From Achromobacter denitrificans NBRC 15125 (lineage in GTDB: Bacteria > Pseudomonadota > Gammaproteobacteria > Burkholderiales > Burkholderiaceae_B): DNA of 64,000 bases. The first letter of the stretch is position 1. Each line of letters opens with the position of its first letter. Position numbers and translations under genes: made by a program. The DNA lies in assembly GCF_001571365.1 (NCBI RefSeq), contig NZ_BCTQ01000001.1, forward strand, positions 248,001 through 312,000, given 5' to 3'. Below the pieces are notes generated by a model. It had not been told where the DNA came from. It searched no databases and saw nothing but the letters and a program-made list of their open reading frames with translations. Of the stretch, positions 18,759-27,086 are shown piece by piece.

Positions 18759-19147
18759 CCATTTCTCTCGGTTCGATTCATCGCCGGCCCGCACGCGCAG
18801 GCTCCGCCGGAGCGCCCGCCCCGTCTCTGATTGCGAATTCTAAGACGCCGGATCGCATTTCCGCTGATCGGACATATTGCGATTTCGGACAGGCCCTCCC
18901 GGACCCGGGCCATATTGAATCGGATGGACCGGCCGCGCCCGGATTAAATCGCAGCCCTCTGCCGGCCATTCTCGGATCGCGGCGAGCCGGGAATGGCAAA
19001 AACATTTTTTCCCGATTTCGCTTACATTTCCTGCTTTCAATATATTTTTATTACACAAAAAAACAATAATGCGACAGGGTGTTGCGACACAACGTGTCGC
19101 AGGCGTTCCCTAAACTCCCCTCGTCGATAACCCACCGCCGAAAGAAA
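18759..19147. promoter_or_regulatory. Divergent control region between helicase and WYL operon
   Basis: 389 bp without a credible gene. The half nearest the helicase is GC-rich. From about 19010 the sequence becomes AT-rich (including TATATTTTTATTACAC at 19041-19056), consistent with a promoter for the rightward operon, followed by an operator-like repeat at 19070-19101. No tRNA or attachment-site-like repeat is visible. Confidence 0.5.
19070..19101. promoter_or_regulatory. Probable WYL operator: direct repeat plus perfect palindrome
   Basis: TGCGACAC-AAC-GTGTCGCA at 19083-19101 is a perfect inverted repeat with eight-base arms and a three-base centre. An extra half site TGCGACA lies at 19070-19076, 13 bp upstream in direct orientation. 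The array is 47 bp before the ATG of the WYL gene and downstream of the AT-rich promoter-like segment, a position suited to autorepression. Binding by this WYL protein is inferred. Confidence 0.55.
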
Positions 19148-20065
19148 ATGCCTGTTGAAAATACGCGCCGCGCCAGTGCCAAAGGGGAAAAACTGGCGCA
19201 ACGCCTCTCTCACATACTCGCGCTGCTGCATCAGGGCGACGCGATAGATAAGCATCAGCTCGCCCTCGACTTCCAGGTCGACGTGCGCACGATCGAGCGC
19301 GACTTGGGCGAACGGCTGTTACATATTGCGGAACGCAACGGCGACGGACGGTGGCAACTCACCCATGCCGCCCGCAGCACCGTGCCGGCGCGCAACCTGA
19401 ACGACTACGCCCAATTGGCCGGCACGCAATATCTGTTTCCCGATCCCAGCCTGCGCTTCCTGCTTGAACAGCTGCAAACACCGGCGGCGAAACGCGCCGT
19501 GCATGTGCAGCCCGCCGCGCAGGAAGACCTGCGGGGCCGGAACACGGCATTTTCCCAGTTGCAGCAGGCCATTCAGGCGCAGCACGAGTGCCGTTTTGAA
19601 TACAAGGACAAACCCCGGCGGGTCCAGCCCTACCGGCTTATCCATAAGAACGGCATCTGGTATCTGGCTGCCACCGAGGATGGCCGGCTCAAGAATTTCA
19701 GCGTCAGCCGTATTGGCGCGCTGCACGTGGATGCAGGAAGCCGGTTTACCCCGGACCCCGCGCACCACGATTACATCAATAACAAGGACGACGTCTGGTT
19801 TACGCCGGACACCACGGAAGTCCTGCTTCGCGTTTCTCCGGAAGCCGCGCATTATTTCACCCGCCGCCCGCTATTGCCGCAGCAGTTGAATCGAACGGGT
19901 CCGGACGGCTCATTATTGGTCACGACCCAGATCAGCCATCCCCAGCAATTGCTGCCCCTGGTGCGTTACTGGCTGCCGCACGTGCGCATTTTGCAGCCGG
20001 CGGCCCTGCGCCATGCCTTGCTCGAAAGCCTGCAGGACGCCATTGCCTCATGGGAGCAGGAATGA
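19148..20065 (+). CDS. WYL-domain transcriptional regulator, locus B
   Basis: 305 aa from ATG at 19148 (MPVENTRRAS), with AAAGAAA just before; frames opening earlier pass through the operator palindrome. An N-terminal HTH (about 15-65: HILALLHQGDAIDKHQLALD, then VRTIERDL) is of the DeoR type. The WYL domain (about 130-205) includes RRVQPYRLIHKNGIWYLAA with the literal W-Y-L. The C-terminal region (about 215-300) is the usual WCX-type extension. It is the first gene of the five-gene rightward operon; the next start overlaps its stop (ATGA at 20062). WYL domains may sense nucleic acid or nucleotide ligands in related defence regulators. Confidence 0.9.
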   Translation: MPVENTRRASAKGEKLAQRLSHILALLHQGDAIDKHQLALDFQVDVRTIERDLGERLLHIAERNGDGRWQLTHAARSTVPARNLNDYAQLAGTQYLFPDPSLRFLLEQLQTPAAKRAVHVQPAAQEDLRGRNTAFSQLQQAIQAQHECRFEYKDKPRRVQPYRLIHKNGIWYLAATEDGRLKNFSVSRIGALHVDAGSRFTPDPAHHDYINNKDDVWFTPDTTEVLLRVSPEAAHYFTRRPLLPQQLNRTGPDGSLLVTTQISHPQQLLPLVRYWLPHVRILQPAALRHALLESLQDAIASWEQE

Positions 20066-20391
20066 AATTGATTGCATTCCTGATATTCCTGTTTCTCGTT
20101 TTTTCCGTGCTCTATGGCATTGCGGCGGGCGTTCAGGCGATAGCCCGAGGGATCGCCCGCGTCCGGCCCGGCAAGCGAGGCGACGGATCCGAGACCCTCG
20201 CTTCGCCACGCCAGGACCGCAGCGCGCGCGCGGACGATGCGCCGCCCGCGCAATCCGGCACACCGCCAGCGGTATGCCGCCCGTGCATCGCCGAGCTCAA
20301 TTCACTATTTGCCCTGCACCAATCCGGCGCTTTGACGCGAAGCGAGTTCGAGCGGCTCAAGCGCCATGTCCTGCAGGCGATTCCCTCGTAG
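20062..20391 (+). CDS. Small membrane protein with SHOCT domain
   Basis: 109 aa. The ATG at 20062 overlaps the WYL stop and has GGAG upstream, so translation is coupled. A single N-terminal membrane helix (LIAFLIFLFLVFSVLYGIAA) is followed by a polar linker and a C-terminal SHOCT motif (about 80-107: AELNSLFALHQSGALTRSEF). SHOCT domains are short oligomerisation or tethering modules. It may anchor another product of this operon at the membrane; this is inferred. Confidence 0.8.
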   Translation: MKLIAFLIFLFLVFSVLYGIAAGVQAIARGIARVRPGKRGDGSETLASPRQDRSARADDAPPAQSGTPPAVCRPCIAELNSLFALHQSGALTRSEFERLKRHVLQAIPS

Positions 20392-20420
20392 CCCGATCTT
20401 GAATTCCCCAAGGAACATCA

Positions 20421-22163
20421 ATGACCATCAATGACCAGAACGCTACCGCGCCCGACGCCCGCGAAGATCGCAAGACGCGCGCCGAGCAAGAGATCGCGCG
20501 TGCCGGCATCGCGTTGTCGGCCGACGAGACCGTGAACCGGTTCGGCAGCGCGAACGCCGAATTCATCATCGGCTATCGCGGCGTGGATAACGAAACCGGC
20601 AAGGAGTTCGCCAAGGGGCTTGCCGATATCGCCAAACACAGGGTCCATCCCGATCCGCTGGAAGGCGCCAAGAATATCAAGCAGCAGGCCGGCTATTCCG
20701 CCGAAGTCAGCGCGACCAGCCGCCGCAACGCCGAGGCCCATATCCAGCGGTCCGATATCCGCGTTTCTCGCAGCGACGACCTGCCCGAATACGGCAGGAA
20801 CCACACCGTCGTCGACCTCGTCGAATTGCGCAACGGACAGATCATCGAAGGCTCGCAGGCGCAAATGAAGTTCGTCGGCAGCCGCGAAAAGCTGTTCGAG
20901 AGCATCGCCCGCGACGAGGGAGAATTCAAGCGATATCGCGGCGTGAAGCTTGAGTTGCCGTCGGAGCAATTCGAAGGACCCCAGGCGCTGCGGCAGCAAA
21001 GCCAGGCATTGCGCAAACAGGCGCAACAGGCCAGCGAGCTGGCCAAGTCGGCAAGTCAAAGGGGCGACCCCGGCGTTGCGCGGGAATACGAGAAGGCGGC
21101 CGCGAAGCATCAGCAAGAGGCCGCGAAACTCGATCGGCAAGCGATGGGCGCGAGGGAATTCTGCCAGGACCAGGCGGCCGCCCGCCGCGCCGACGCCCAG
21201 AGGGCTGAGCAAGCCGGCAGACCGGAAGATGCGGCAAAACTCCGGCGCGAAGCCGCCAACTACGACCAGTTGGCCGACAACGTCAAGGACAGCGGCATGA
21301 CGTCCGAATATGCCGTCTTCTGCCGCGAAAATCCGAAACTCGCCACCGCAATGGAAATCGCGCGCACCAGCCACCGCGCGGGCATGGAGGGCGCGAAGTT
21401 CGGGGCCATCATCGGCGGCTGCATCACGCTGCTGAAAAACTCGCTGGCGCTGGCCCAGGACGAGAAGACCGCCAAGGAAGCGCTGGTCGACATGGCAACC
21501 GACACCGCCAAGGCCGGCGCGATGGGCTACGCCACGGCGCTGGCCGGCGCGGCGATCAAGGGCGGCATGCAACAGTCCGGAAACCAGGCCTTGCGCACGC
21601 TCGCCAACACCAGCGCCCCGACGCTGGCGCTGAACGTCTGCCTGTCGCTGGGCCAGTCCGTGAAGCGGTACGTTACGGGCGAAATCAGCGAAGCGGAATT
21701 GTTGACGGAAGTGGGCGAAAAAGGCGCCGGCATGCTATCGAGCGGCATGATGGCCGCGCTGGGCCAGCTCGCCATCCCGATTCCCTTCGTTGGCGCGGCC
21801 ATCGGCGGCATGATCGGCTACTCGCTCTCCACCCTCTTCTACCAAAGCGCCCTGGATGCGGCGACGGCGGCGGAAACCTCCCGCGAAAACCTGGAACGCG
21901 TGCGCGCAATCCAGGCCGCGGCCCGCGCCAGCATCGCCGAGCAACAGGAATCCGTGGACGCCTTCCTGCGCCAGGAGATGCCGCAACTGCGCCAGCAAGC
22001 CCTGCGGCTGCTTGCCGTGGTCGACACGCCGAATCCCGCGGACATCAATGCGTTTTCAGCCGCCATCGATGAATATGCGAGCCTGCTGGGCAAGCAACTT
22101 CAATTGCGTTCGATGGCGGAGTTCGACGACTTCATGGCATCCGATCAGCCCCTGAAGCTCTAA
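20421..22163 (+). CDS. Large protein with possible nuclease head and Gly/Ala-rich membrane segment, locus B
   Basis: 580 aa; ATG at 20421 preceded by AAGGA. Residues about 45-160 form a conserved-looking soluble domain (FGSANAEFIIGYRGVDNETG, GYSAEVSATSRRNAE). Its core, VVDLVELRNGQ followed by GSQAQMKFVG (about 129-152), resembles the D ... (E/Q)xK layout of PD-(D/E)XK nucleases. Charged Ala/Gln-rich coiled coil spans about 190-290. Hydrophobic Gly/Ala-rich segments span about 310-480, including IPFVGAAIGGMIGYSLSTL. A helical tail follows. I do not recognise a named family. It parallels 2512-4137 in layout (soluble head, coiled coil, glycine-rich membrane region). Confidence 0.7.
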   Translation: MTINDQNATAPDAREDRKTRAEQEIARAGIALSADETVNRFGSANAEFIIGYRGVDNETGKEFAKGLADIAKHRVHPDPLEGAKNIKQQAGYSAEVSATSRRNAEAHIQRSDIRVSRSDDLPEYGRNHTVVDLVELRNGQIIEGSQAQMKFVGSREKLFESIARDEGEFKRYRGVKLELPSEQFEGPQALRQQSQALRKQAQQASELAKSASQRGDPGVAREYEKAAAKHQQEAAKLDRQAMGAREFCQDQAAARRADAQRAEQAGRPEDAAKLRREAANYDQLADNVKDSGMTSEYAVFCRENPKLATAMEIARTSHRAGMEGAKFGAIIGGCITLLKNSLALAQDEKTAKEALVDMATDTAKAGAMGYATALAGAAIKGGMQQSGNQALRTLANTSAPTLALNVCLSLGQSVKRYVTGEISEAELLTEVGEKGAGMLSSGMMAALGQLAIPIPFVGAAIGGMIGYSLSTLFYQSALDAATAAETSRENLERVRAIQAAARASIAEQQESVDAFLRQEMPQLRQQALRLLAVVDTPNPADINAFSAAIDEYASLLGKQLQLRSMAEFDDFMASDQPLKL

Positions 22164-22201
22164 GCCTCGCCCCCGTCACTCACCCACATCAGAAACAAAA
22201 A

Positions 22202-22765
22202 ATGCTGCTGAAACTTCTTTCCGATCACGACAGAAAAGATTTCATTGAAGTCGCGGAACTGCTGATTCTCGCCGACAAGCCCTTGCTCTGGGATGGCAAG
22301 CTGAAAGACGAAATCACGCCGCAAACCAATATCTCCAAGATTTCCATCAAGAAATCCAGCAGCGATGAAACGCTGCTGGAGGAAGCGAAGGCCGAGTGCC
22401 GTCTGGATACCCACCGATTCTTCGGCTCGGGCCAGCAGATCGAAGACCGCATCGTGGAGCGGCTGCGGACCTTTCCCCTGCACAAGATCGAAGAACCGGA
22501 AACCCGGCTCACGGTGGCTTCGGGCGTCCTGCGGGAAATCCTCAAGGGCAAGAAGTCGGAGATGCCCGCCGTCCCCAAGCTCATGCTCTTCGAACTGATG
22601 CTGCTGGCCCTCGCGGGCGGCCGGATATCCAACGTCGAATGGCGTCTGCTCAACGATTTCAAGCACCACTACCAGGTGGAAGACTACATCTTCGAGGATT
22701 TGCTGAAGCGCGCCGAGATCACGCAGCAGGAAATCAACAAGACCCTCTCCATCGTTCTCGAATAA
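22202..22765 (+). CDS. TerB-like protein
   Basis: 187 aa, preceded by a 38-bp gap. The C-terminal half (about 120-180) has TerB-fold character: LFELMLLALAGGRISNVEWR is the usual helix-loop-helix with an acidic position, followed by a second helix pair. The N-terminal half also has an LADKPLLWDG segment reminiscent of a degenerate TerB repeat. TerB-domain proteins occur in tellurite-resistance and membrane-linked stress or phage-resistance systems. Its place between a membrane-effector candidate and a glycine-zipper protein suggests a regulatory or scaffolding role. Confidence 0.65.
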   Translation: MLLKLLSDHDRKDFIEVAELLILADKPLLWDGKLKDEITPQTNISKISIKKSSSDETLLEEAKAECRLDTHRFFGSGQQIEDRIVERLRTFPLHKIEEPETRLTVASGVLREILKGKKSEMPAVPKLMLFELMLLALAGGRISNVEWRLLNDFKHHYQVEDYIFEDLLKRAEITQQEINKTLSIVLE

Positions 22766-22776
22766 GGAAGACAATC

Positions 22777-23778
22777 ATGGCGGTTCCCATCATTCTGGGT
22801 GTAGTCGCGGCCGGTTCAGCCTTGTACGGCGTATACAAGGGCGTCAACGGCGCGATCGACCAAAACGATGCCAGCGGCATCAATAACGATGCCAAAGCCA
22901 TGGTCGACCAGGCGCGCAGCCTGGTCGCCACTCAGCGAGAGGCGACCAACGGCGTGCTGGAGGACTACGGCTCGCGCAAGCTGCGCGCCTTCAATGGCGT
23001 CATCGCCGACTTCATCGACACCTTCGGGCGCCTGAAGAACGTCGATATCATCGAAACGGCCGAACTCGACAAACTGCAGCAGGGCGACTTCTCGACCTTG
23101 TCGCTGGAAGACCTCCAAAAGGACTACCAGCTGCTGAAGGACGCCGGGCTGGGCGTCGGGGCAGGCCTGGGCGGCGGCGCAGCGGTGGCTTTCGGCGCCT
23201 ACAACGGCACCATGCTGCTGGGCACGGCCAGCACGGGCACCGCCATCTCCACGCTGAGCGGCGCCGCGGCCACCAATGCCACGCTGGCCTGGCTGGGCGG
23301 CGGCGCCATCTCGGCGGGCGGAGGCGGAGTCGCCTTGGGCACCGCGGTGCTGGGCGGCCTGGTCGCCGGGCCGGCGCTGGCGATCTTCGGACATATCGTG
23401 GGCAACAAGGCGGAGGCCGCGCTGAATGATGCGCGCAGCAATCTGGAAAAGGCCAAGACCATCCGCGACGACGCCGCCCTGACGACCAAGAAGCTGAAGG
23501 CGATCCAGGAAGTCACGACCCTGGCCAACAGCACGTTCTCCAAGGTCAGCTCGCAACTGCGCCGCTCGGTGAGCGATCTGAGAAGCACGATCGACACCCA
23601 TGGGGAAGACTACCAGGCGTACTCTTCCGATGCGCGTCAGACCGTGTTCCGCTCGGTCAAGTTCGCACAGCTGATCAAGGCCATGATCGACACGCCCATC
23701 CTCCAACAGGACGGGCAGCTGGTCGAGACGACCAAGGCGCGCGTGCAGGATATCGGCCAGGCCGCTTCCGGCCAGTAG
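22777..23778 (+). CDS. Glycine-zipper membrane-associated protein, locus B
   Basis: 333 aa; ATG at 22777 with AAGGAAG upstream, 11 bp after the TerB-like stop. The N-terminus is hydrophobic (VPIILGVVAAGSALYGVYKG). A helical region to about 115 is followed by a Gly/Ala-rich block (about 125-212) with STGTAISTLSGAAATNATL and GTAVLGGLVAGPALAIFG, then a coiled coil (about 215-290) and a tail. It is a paralogue of the locus A protein at 1331-2434. The glycine zipper suggests membrane insertion and oligomerisation. It is the last gene of the WYL operon before a GC-rich hairpin. Confidence 0.8.
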   Translation: MAVPIILGVVAAGSALYGVYKGVNGAIDQNDASGINNDAKAMVDQARSLVATQREATNGVLEDYGSRKLRAFNGVIADFIDTFGRLKNVDIIETAELDKLQQGDFSTLSLEDLQKDYQLLKDAGLGVGAGLGGGAAVAFGAYNGTMLLGTASTGTAISTLSGAAATNATLAWLGGGAISAGGGGVALGTAVLGGLVAGPALAIFGHIVGNKAEAALNDARSNLEKAKTIRDDAALTTKKLKAIQEVTTLANSTFSKVSSQLRRSVSDLRSTIDTHGEDYQAYSSDARQTVFRSVKFAQLIKAMIDTPILQQDGQLVETTKARVQDIGQAASGQ

Positions 23779-23797
23779 GCCGATTCAGAATCCGGAT

Positions 23798-23824
23798 AGC
23801 CCCGCGCCTCGCCAGGCCGGGGCT
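23798..23824 (+). terminator. GC-rich hairpin at the end of the WYL operon
   Basis: AGCCCCG and CGGGGCT (23798-23804 and 23818-23824) pair around an inner GCCT/AGGC stem with a CGCC loop. No T-tract follows, so it is not a classical intrinsic terminator; it may protect the 3' end or partly terminate. It separates the glycine-zipper gene from the YkgJ-like gene. Confidence 0.5.
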
Positions 23825-23836
23825 CCGCCCTTCCCC

Positions 23837-24166
23837 ATGTCCAGCTCCTGCTCGCCGACCGCCGATTCCGCCTTCCCCTGCCACCAATGCGGCCTGTGCT
23901 GCCAGAACGTGCATCTTTCCAGGGAAACGCAGTTTCTGGACCGCGGCGACGGCACCTGCCGCCACTACGCGTCCGACACCAGGACCTGCGCCATCTACGC
24001 GGACCGACCCGACATTTGCCGGGTCGACCGGATGTACGCGACGCGCTACGTCCGCCTGTACAGCTGGAGCGAATTCGTGGCATTGAACCTCCAGGCCTGC
24101 GCGGCGCTGGCCGCCCTGCCCGGCCCGGGCGGCCAGCCCGAGGGCAAGGCCGTCTTCCGCAAGTAA
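23837..24166 (+). CDS. YkgJ-family cysteine-cluster protein
   Basis: 109 aa. CHQCGLCCQNVHLS, CRHYASDTRTCAIYADRP and DICR give the cysteine arrangement of YkgJ/UPF0153 proteins, which probably bind a zinc or Fe-S centre. The short reading frame is complete and ends in FRK. No good Shine-Dalgarno precedes the ATG at 23837. It lies 58 bp after the WYL operon in the same direction, beyond a hairpin, so its membership in that operon is uncertain. Confidence 0.75.
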   Translation: MSSSCSPTADSAFPCHQCGLCCQNVHLSRETQFLDRGDGTCRHYASDTRTCAIYADRPDICRVDRMYATRYVRLYSWSEFVALNLQACAALAALPGPGGQPEGKAVFRK

Positions 24167-24200
24167 GGCTGGAAGACGGACTGAACCCTTCCCCGCATCG

Positions 24201-25364
24201 CTAGCGGCACACGCGGTAGGTTGGCTTGAGCTTGCTCAGGACCTCGGGCGCGCCGCTCTCCGACACCACCAGGGTGTGGCCCAGCGACATGGCGAGGTTG
24301 TTGGGCGTATCGATCAGGATGGCGTGCAGGAACAGCACCATGCCGGGCTCGGCCAGCGTGCCGTTCTCGGCGAACAACAGGGGCGGCACGTCCATCCAGC
24401 TGGGTCGGAAGGTCGCTCCCAGCGAATAGCCGCAAGCCGCCATGCGCGCATGGCCGTAGCCGTGCCGGTCGAACACGCGGCGGTGGGCCTGGTCGATATC
24501 GCCCAACGGGTTGCCCGCCAGCGCGGCGGCCGTCATCGCGGTCAGCGCCTCCAGCGTGATGTCGAACATGCGCTCCTGCCGCGGATCGTGCTTTCCGATG
24601 GCAACCGTGCGCATCAGGCAGGCGCAATAGTGCCGGTAGCTGGCGGCGAACTCCAGCGTCAGTTGGTCTTCGTCGTCCAGGTGCCGATAGCCCGTGGCGG
24701 TGCGCACCAGCAAGGCGCGATCGCCGGATCCGAGCACCGGGCCGCCCGGAGGCGGATCGCCGCCACCCCGGAACTGCACCGCCGCCCCGGCCGCCGCGAT
24801 ATCGCCTTCGAACGCGCCCGGCCGCGCCGTCTCCAGCATGGCCAGCAGGGAATCGTCGGCCAGGCTCGCGGCTTCGCGCACGTAGCGCAGTTCCGCTTCC
24901 GATTTCACCACCCGCAAGGCGCGCACCAGATGCGAGGCGTCGACCAGCTTGCACCAGTCGGCCAGGCGGGCCTGCACGCGCGCATGGTTCTTGCCGACCA
25001 GGCCGAAGTTGTCGGTTTCCATGCCGACCCGCCTGCCGGCCAGCCCCAGTTCCTCCAGGATGGCCTTCAGGTCGATGCTGGGATCCGCGCCCTCGTTGTC
25101 GTACCAGATGCGGATGTCTTCGACGATGGAGGTGCGCTGGGCCTGCACCAGGTCGGGGCGGCGGGTCAGCAGGATGGGCGGCCGGTCGTCGGCGGTCAGG
25201 ATCGTGCATTGGAAGAACACGTAGCCCGCCGTGTCGAACCCGGTCAGGTAGTAATGGCTTTCCTGGGCGAACAGCAGCAAGGCATCCAGGTTTTCCGCCT
25301 GCATGCGCTTGCGCGCTTCCCGTATGCGGTCGAAAAACGTCTCGCGCGGAAAATGTAGCGCCAT
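24201..25364 (-). CDS. M24-fold hydrolase, creatinase/ectoine-hydrolase-like
   Basis: 387 aa from ATG at 25364 (MALHFPRETF), with GGAG upstream. The N-terminal creatinase domain (about 10-150) precedes a pita-bread domain (about 160-380). The C-terminal part (GYSLGATFRPSWMD, EPGMVLFLHAILID) resembles DoeA-type proteins. The two aspartates that bind metal in M24 peptidases are replaced: the strands read LTLEFAASYRHY and CACLMRT. A metal-independent hydrolase like creatinase or ectoine hydrolase is therefore more likely than an aminopeptidase. It is the last gene of the polyamine-type ABC operon and probably hydrolyses the imported compound. Confidence 0.75.
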   Translation of the reverse strand: MALHFPRETFFDRIREARKRMQAENLDALLLFAQESHYYLTGFDTAGYVFFQCTILTADDRPPILLTRRPDLVQAQRTSIVEDIRIWYDNEGADPSIDLKAILEELGLAGRRVGMETDNFGLVGKNHARVQARLADWCKLVDASHLVRALRVVKSEAELRYVREAASLADDSLLAMLETARPGAFEGDIAAAGAAVQFRGGGDPPPGGPVLGSGDRALLVRTATGYRHLDDEDQLTLEFAASYRHYCACLMRTVAIGKHDPRQERMFDITLEALTAMTAAALAGNPLGDIDQAHRRVFDRHGYGHARMAACGYSLGATFRPSWMDVPPLLFAENGTLAEPGMVLFLHAILIDTPNNLAMSLGHTLVVSESGAPEVLSKLKPTYRVCR

Positions 25365-25411
25365 TGTGAGGTCTCCGGAGGTAAGTCGTTGTGGAAGAAG
25401 ACGGTTCGACG

Positions 25412-26200
25412 TCAACGGCGCCGCTGCAGGGCCCGCGCGGCCAGCGGCAGCGCCACCGACACGAGAATGAGCAGGGTGGAGATCGCCGCGATGGCCGGGT
25501 CCACTTCATCGCGCAGGGAATTGAACATGCGCTTGGTGAGCGTGGCGCTCGGGCCGCCGGCGATGAATAGCGCCACCACCACTTCGTCCAGCGAGGTGAT
25601 GAAGGCCAGGATGGCCGCGGCCATCACCGAGAAGCGGATCTGCGGCAGCGTCACGTCGCGGAACGCCCGCAGCGGATGCGCCCCCAGGCTGCGCGCGGCC
25701 ATCTCCTGGCTGAAGTCGAAGCTGGCCAAGGCGGCGCTGACGGTAATGAACACCAGCGGCAGGGCTAGGCAGGTATGCGCCAGGACCAGCCCGAGCAAGG
25801 TGTTGTTCAGCCCCAGGCGCGCATACAGCAGGAATACCCCTACCCCGCACAGGATGACCGGCAGGGCCAGCGGCAGCAGGAACACCAGCCGCAGCCAGCG
25901 CGCATGGCCCGCCGTCACGCGGGCCGCGGCGTAGGCGGCCGCCAGGCCGAGGGGCGTGGCCAGCGCCGTGGTGCCCACCGCCGCCCGCAGCGACACCCAG
26001 GTGGCCTCGCGCCACTCCAGGCTCTGGAAGTACTCCAGGTACCAGCGCAGCGACCAGGAAGCGGGCGGGAAGGTGAGGAAGCGCGAGTCCGAGAAGCTCA
26101 TGGGGATCACCACCAGCGTGGGCGCCACCAGGAACAGCACGATGAGCGCGCAGAGGGGCGTCAGCCACCAGGGCGCGCGCGTATGGAACGAGTTCTGCAT
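25412..26200 (-). CDS. ABC transporter permease, PotC type
   Basis: 262 aa, about six membrane helices. The coupling loop reads AARSLGAHPLRAFRDVTLPQ. The first helix is LTPLCALIVLFLVAPTLVVI. Length and motif fit the second permease of spermidine/putrescine/thiamine-class importers. It starts 4 bp after the PotB-type gene. Confidence 0.9.
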   Translation of the reverse strand: MQNSFHTRAPWWLTPLCALIVLFLVAPTLVVIPMSFSDSRFLTFPPASWSLRWYLEYFQSLEWREATWVSLRAAVGTTALATPLGLAAAYAAARVTAGHARWLRLVFLLPLALPVILCGVGVFLLYARLGLNNTLLGLVLAHTCLALPLVFITVSAALASFDFSQEMAARSLGAHPLRAFRDVTLPQIRFSVMAAAILAFITSLDEVVVALFIAGGPSATLTKRMFNSLRDEVDPAIAAISTLLILVSVALPLAARALQRRR

Positions 26201-26204
26201 CGCC

Positions 26205-27086
26205 TTACCTCGCCAGGAGTTTTTCGAGGCCGAACAGGCGGCCCAGCAGCCAGATGAACAGCAGGGTCACGGCCAGCAGCACCACGCCCAGGGCGCTGGC
26301 GGCGCCCCAGTCGCCGTAGAGCGAGATGTTGCGTTCGATCTGCATGGACCACATGACCACCCGGCCGCCGCCCAGCACCGCCGGCGTGACGTAGAAGCCC
26401 AGGGACAACACGAAGACCAGCACCGAACCGGCGGCCAGCCCCGGCAGGGACAGGGGCAGGTAGACCTGGCGGAAAGCCTGCCCCGGCGTGGCGCCCAGGC
26501 TGGCCGCCGCCTGCATGTAGTCGGCGGCGATGGCGCGCATGCTGGCATAGAGCGGCAGCACCATGAAGGGCAGCATGATGTGGATCATCCCGATGGCGGT
26601 GCCGGTGAAGTTGTGGACCAGGCGCAGCGGCGCGTCGGTCAGGCCCAGGTCGGCCAGCCAGCCGTTGATGACCCCGCGCCGCTGCAGGAGAATCAGCCAC
26701 GCGTAGGTGCGCACCAGAAGCGAAGTCCAGAACGGCAGCAATACGCAGAGCATCAGCAGCGCCGCCGCGCGCGCCGATACCCGCGCCATCAGATAGCACA
26801 GGGGATACGCCAGCAGCGCGCACACCGCCGTCACCAGCAGCGCGAGTTCGAAGGTCGTGCGGAAGCTGTAGAGGAAGGCGCCGTGCCACAGGCGCTCGTA
26901 ATTCGCGAAGGTCAGTCCGTCCGGGCCGATGACGGACAGGGCCGACAGCCACAGGATGGGACCCAGCAGCACCACGGCCAGCAAGAGCAGCGCCGGCGCG
27001 GCCAGCAGCAGCAGGCGCCACTGGCCATGGCGCGCCCGCGCGGCGCGGGCAGCCTGGGCGCGCGGCAAGGTGGCGTCAGCGGCCAT
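26205..27086 (-). CDS. ABC transporter permease, PotB type
   Basis: 293 aa with six membrane helices and the coupling loop AAASLGATPGQAFRQVYLPL. Family-typical PFMVLPLYASM precedes it. It overlaps the ATPase gene by 11 bp and precedes the PotC-type gene by 4 bp, forming the transmembrane core with it. Confidence 0.9.
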   Translation of the reverse strand: MAADATLPRAQAARAARARHGQWRLLLLAAPALLLLAVVLLGPILWLSALSVIGPDGLTFANYERLWHGAFLYSFRTTFELALLVTAVCALLAYPLCYLMARVSARAAALLMLCVLLPFWTSLLVRTYAWLILLQRRGVINGWLADLGLTDAPLRLVHNFTGTAIGMIHIMLPFMVLPLYASMRAIAADYMQAAASLGATPGQAFRQVYLPLSLPGLAAGSVLVFVLSLGFYVTPAVLGGGRVVMWSMQIERNISLYGDWGAASALGVVLLAVTLLFIWLLGRLFGLEKLLAR

